Source: Phycomyces blakesleeanus NRRL 1555(-) (lineage: Eukaryota > Mucoromycota > Mucoromycetes > Mucorales > Phycomycetaceae). From it: DNA of 64,000 nucleotides. The DNA is taken from assembly GCF_001638985.1 (NCBI RefSeq), contig NW_017265155.1, positions 434,001 through 498,000 of the forward strand. The letters are read 5' to 3'. Each line of letters begins with the position of its first letter. Positions within the stretch are counted from its first letter, which is position 1. This document shows positions 60,410 through 64,000 of this stretch, in pieces. The notes under the pieces were generated by a model that was not told the DNA's origin, did not search any database, and saw only the letters and a list, made by a program, of their open reading frames with translations. Both the position numbers and the translations under genes were made by a program.

Positions 60410-61400
60410 ATGGTTAGAGTACCTAAGCTTGTGTTTGCTAAAAACCAAACTGATATACCTTCAGATAACCAAATCATGCGACTTGATGTTTCTATGCCAT
60501 CGATTATGAAGCTTTTAGGAAGGCCGTCTATAGTCAATATGGACTTTATATTCCTTGGTGATGGTGTTATAAAGCTAGGAAACCCTAAAACTAAAATAGA
60601 AGACGTGGGTTATGTTGGATTCAAGACCAAAGGACTAGATAAATTCCATGCTGAGATTTCACTTGAGAATAGAAAAGTAAGTATAAGACAAAACAAAACA
60701 AAGCCCAGACTTTATTCTCGGGAGCTTTATTGATTTAAATTGAAATATAAAATTAGTTTCGTATCAGAGACACGGCCTCTGTCTTGGGTACCTATTTGAA
60801 TGGAATGAGACTGAGCAAGGAACGCGAAGAATCAAAATGGTTCAATTTGGAGGATGGAGATGAGATTACACTAGGTTACTCCCAAAAGAGTATTTTGAGT
60901 AAGTCTAATTAGAATTAAATCAATAATATATTCATATATTGCATCTATCAACTAGAACCATGTAACCACATTTCCATGACATTTGAAGAGCTTAACAAAA
61001 ACGGATCATATATGTAAGTTCTATGATATGTAAAGACACACATACACATGTTTAGCTAAACATCTTCTTCTTCTTATTATTATTATTAATAATAATATTA
61101 TTTGCTTTATATAGCCCTACAAAGAAGAAGATGGTAAATCCTGAAACTCTTCCTTTAGCTGAAGATTTTGGAGATCTTATGTTTCCAGAATGCTGTATAT
61201 GTCTCGAGGATATAAAATACCGCCAAGCTCTGTTGGTTCCATCATGCTCTCACACACTCCATTATGATTGTGCAAGACAACTTATTGCCACTGATCCTGG
61301 CTACTTTTGTCCTGTCTGCCGTTCATTCTCGCATCTGTCCATTACCAATTTCTTGACCCCAAAACAAGCCCATGATACCTTGTGTAGTGCCATCCTATAA
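60410..61400 (+). CDS. FHA-RING ubiquitin ligase (Dma/CHFR type), copy A
   Basis: Four exons (60410-60676, 60757-60898, 60956-61013, 61115-61400) give 250 residues. The FHA domain (about 45-140) includes GFKTKGLDKFHAEISLENRK, then FRIRDTASVLGTYLNGMRLS, matching the FHA core S/T-x2-H ... GT-x-LNG. The RING domain lies near the C-terminus (about 182-228): CCICLED, CSHTLHYDC and CPVCR. FHA plus RING in this order is the layout of fungal Dma1/Dma2 and animal CHFR/RNF8. These bind phospho-Thr partners and ubiquitinate them in mitotic checkpoint control. A paralogue follows at 62910 with introns in the same places and phases. The protein is small for the family, because long N- and C-terminal tails are missing. 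Confidence 0.9.
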
Positions 61401-62909
61401 ACCAATTTCACTCAATTAGCTCTATATCTTTAGTATCATATCTTTTTCTCGGTTCTTTCTTTCTTAAAAGCCAAAACACTTGTACTTTAGACAAATGCAA
61501 GTCTGGAAACTAAAACAAAGCAAAAATTGTTTTGAGCTTTTATCATTTTTATTTTGGCTGTTATTATTGAACGGTATTGATAATAATAAATTTAATTTTT
61601 TTTAATATAAACATATATTATTCCTATGGTTAACTTTAGCCATTCATCAAAAAACCTCCCTATATCCAAATGATCCTTGTCTTCCAAAAAGCCTAATGAA
61701 TCATACTAATTTTCTATGCCTTTTCTTTTTTACTTTTTACTTTGCTCTGCTACATTGATCCTGGAAATTATTATTATTTTATGAGGGGTTATATTAAACA
61801 AGGAGAGTTGAGCCTACACACTCGCGCACACACACACACATGAAAGAAAAGAAAAGTCTTGAAAGTTCAAGGTTTCATTTGAAAGATACTATTTGGCCAT
61901 AAAATAATCTCTTCAATCTAATGGAAAGGGCAAAGACATAAACACATTTTTTTTTATATTTTCAAGGCAGTTTGGTTTGTTCAATACCCCTTGTTCTCAC
62001 AGACTTTACTCCACGTGTTTCTGAAAATTGATATTAATGAGGAACATTCGGGAGTTTTGACATATGTTAGTCTAACTAAAGTTCTTTGTTTTGGTTATTG
62101 GTCTTTGTACTTATTATTGTCACTAAAGAGGAGTATTGATATACATAAAAAAATTGTTTTTGAAATGGAAACAAAATGATTTACTCTATTAAGAGATATA
62201 GTGTATCAATAAATTTCTTTCTCTTTCTTTTTACCTCTATCTCTAGACAGCTTGATAAATGCTCAGAAGGTTTAGCGGTTATTTGTTGTACGAAAATTTA
62301 TGTATAAAAGAAAAGGATCAAGAGTCTTGGGGTTCACCAACAAGCCTAAAAAAATCAACTTGATTGTTGTTTCTTCTTTGTTTTGTTTTGTTTTGTTGGG
62401 AAAACAGTAATTATTACCAAGTAATTGATGTAACATTGTAAATAGAAATGATACTTTGGCAGGTTGTTGTTCTTGTTGTTTAAAAAGAAAAATGAAAACA
62501 GAAACCTACTCACAAGGAATGAATTCAGTGCATCATTTTGATAACCTCAAGAAAGAAAGAAAGAAACTATCGGATTTTGTTATTCATGGCTGTTTTCTTT
62601 GAGAGTTAAAATAATGATAATAATGATAACCAAGGAAACGGTTTATTACATAGATATTAAATAACGATCACAAAGCTTATTGACATTGTAATCTCATCAG
62701 AGTTACAATAAAGACTAGTGCATCACAAATTACGATGAGCTCTTTATATATAAAACAAAATAAAGCAAAACAAGAAATTATATGAGAAAGAACGCAACCA
62801 TTGCCTTTATTACATTATATATATATATAACATATCTCTTTGCATGTATGTGTCAAAGTACTTACTCTTATTCTTGCTCTTCTTCTTGACCTTGGTTCTT
62901 TGTTCTAGC
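61401..62909. other. Intergenic between tandem FHA-RING genes
   Basis: AT-rich DNA with a CA run (61828-61840). The last 65 bases look like a 5'-leader intron of the next gene: a GTATGT donor at 62845 and a pyrimidine tract ending TTCTAG at 62908. No other gene was seen. Confidence 0.55.
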
Positions 62910-64000
62910 ATGGCTAACATTATCGATATCAATAAGCGTGGCGGTGCCTATCTCCGTATCTTGTCACAGGATACGCCTGAAGGAACTAAAGGACCAGCAT
63001 TTGTGGACCGAGAGTTTGAAAATATCGACCATATTATTATAGGATCGGGCACTACAAAAGAGGTCGAAGGCGAATATGTAACGATACCTGGAGTTACCGT
63101 TAGTGAATTCCACGCCCGGATTTTTTTCTTAAATGGATCGGTAGAGTATAGTGAAATACGATATAGCTATTATATATATATATGAATGCCAACCGTCATA
63201 ATTAGTATACTAACGATTTAAACGCACACACACGCACTTATATAATAGATGTATATTCATGATGTCGGGTCTCAGTATGGGACTTTTTTAAACGGTCGGC
63301 GACTAAGTTTATCATACCATAGATCCTCGACACATCTTATCATAAACGGCGACAAACTTCAATTTGGTAGAAAGATGGCAGATGCGAAACAAAGTAAATG
63401 AAATATCTTCTTGGCAAAATAAAAAAAGAAAATAAAAAAGAAAAATAAGGACAAGAAATCAAATGATAATAATTTACACTGCATTATATTACTAAATGTC
63501 GATTCAATATCATTTCATTTATTTTTTTAAAAAAAAGATACAATCATTGGGACCAATGCAATAGTCGAGCTAAAGACTTATGTGAAGCTCAATAAATTTG
63601 AGTAAGTATATATCTTGTCATGTTTTCTTTTCAATGTGCATACAAAATTCAATAGGCCAAATAGACTTGCAGTAATTTAATGTAATGTAATGTAATGTAA
63701 TGTAATCTATAATACGTATATATTTGTGCCTGTGTACGTGAATGCAACTGAATGTCTTTATGGTTTATTAAGGTTCCAGACTTATTGTGAATTAAGGAAA
63801 ATCTCGCCTCCTTCTGAAGCCCAAACATTACAGTCATTGATGTCAGATTGTGCTATATGTCTCAATGCTATTGCACCCCTTCAATCACTATTTGTAGCGC
63901 CCTGCTCTCACTCATTCCACTTTTCCTGTTCAAAACCACTCCTGGACACGTACCCCGAATTCGAATGTCCTGTTTGTCGTATATGTACCGATGTCCGTGT
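62910..64000 (+). CDS. FHA-RING ubiquitin ligase, copy B (partial)
   Basis: Exons 62910-63140, 63249-63393, 63538-63601 and 63773 to the window end give about 222 residues, cut at the right edge. FHA features: HIIIGSGTTKEV, VSEFHARIFFLNGS, then IHDVGSQYGTFLNGRRLS. The RING reads CAICLNA, PCSHSFHFSC and CPVCR, very like Dma1. The start MANIIDINKRGG at 62910 is preferred. An upstream ATG in frame (62844) would add a hydrophobic stretch that is really a splice-acceptor pyrimidine tract. Introns after exons 1, 2 and 3 are in phase 0, 1 and 2, the same as in copy A. The last residues of the protein lie outside the window. Confidence 0.9.

Noticed and set aside
62844..62909. Hydrophobic N-terminal extension of FHA-RING copy B
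   Set aside because: The stretch is a pyrimidine tract ending TTCTAG after a GTATGT, so it is read as a leader intron, not a signal peptide.

Overview
The window is nuclear DNA of a filamentous, early-diverging fungus, most likely Mucoromycota and plausibly Mucorales. It is AT-rich. Coding blocks are short and GC-richer, and they are broken by many small GT-AG introns with CTAAC/CTAAT-like branch sites. Gene-free DNA is full of TA, TG, TTTC and CATA microsatellites. Gene content fits: a Ral-type GTPase (the family is absent from the well-known yeasts), MULE/FAR1-like genes and CHFR/Dma-like FHA-RING genes. I cannot name the species. No tRNA, rRNA or CRISPR array was found.

Layout. 1-7651: gene-free, with a degenerate repeat array near 4.9-5.2 kb. 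7652-10433 (+): a FAR1/MULE-SWIM gene that appears to have lost its first catalytic Asp. 11491-12803: a nest of terminal-inverted-repeat elements with two broken coding relics and a 95-bp MITE. 13963-17493 (-): a secreted/membrane kelch-propeller protein. 19289-19522 (-): a small unknown protein. 21448-23712 (+): a second MULE gene, with both catalytic Asp visible. 24885-26348 (+): NTA1-type N-terminal amidase, convergent with 26643-27611 (-), a Ral GTPase with two adjacent palindromes upstream. 28578-35348 (-): a 16-exon gene for a calponin-homology + Cdc7/SepH-like kinase + C1 protein of about 1287 residues. 39845-41623 (+): a poly-Gln homeodomain protein. 43425-46910 (+): SLY1, convergent with 47174-48094 (-), SNU23/ZMAT2. 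51089-52958 (+): a low-complexity unknown. 55098-56304 (-): SCO1. 57052-58088: two transposon-like relics. 60410-61400 and 62910-64000 (+): tandem FHA-RING genes, the second cut by the window end.

The housekeeping genes serve ER-Golgi fusion (SLY1), splicing (SNU23), cytochrome oxidase copper delivery (SCO1) and the N-degron pathway (NTA1). The CH-kinase-C1 gene and the FHA-RING pair both recall septation/mitotic-exit signalling: Cdc7/SepH is a SIN kinase, and Dma1-type FHA-RING ligases act on that pathway in yeasts. The link between them here is inference. Exon models were joined by hand by checking splice sites and reading phase at every junction. The most novel item is the CH-kinase-C1 fusion.
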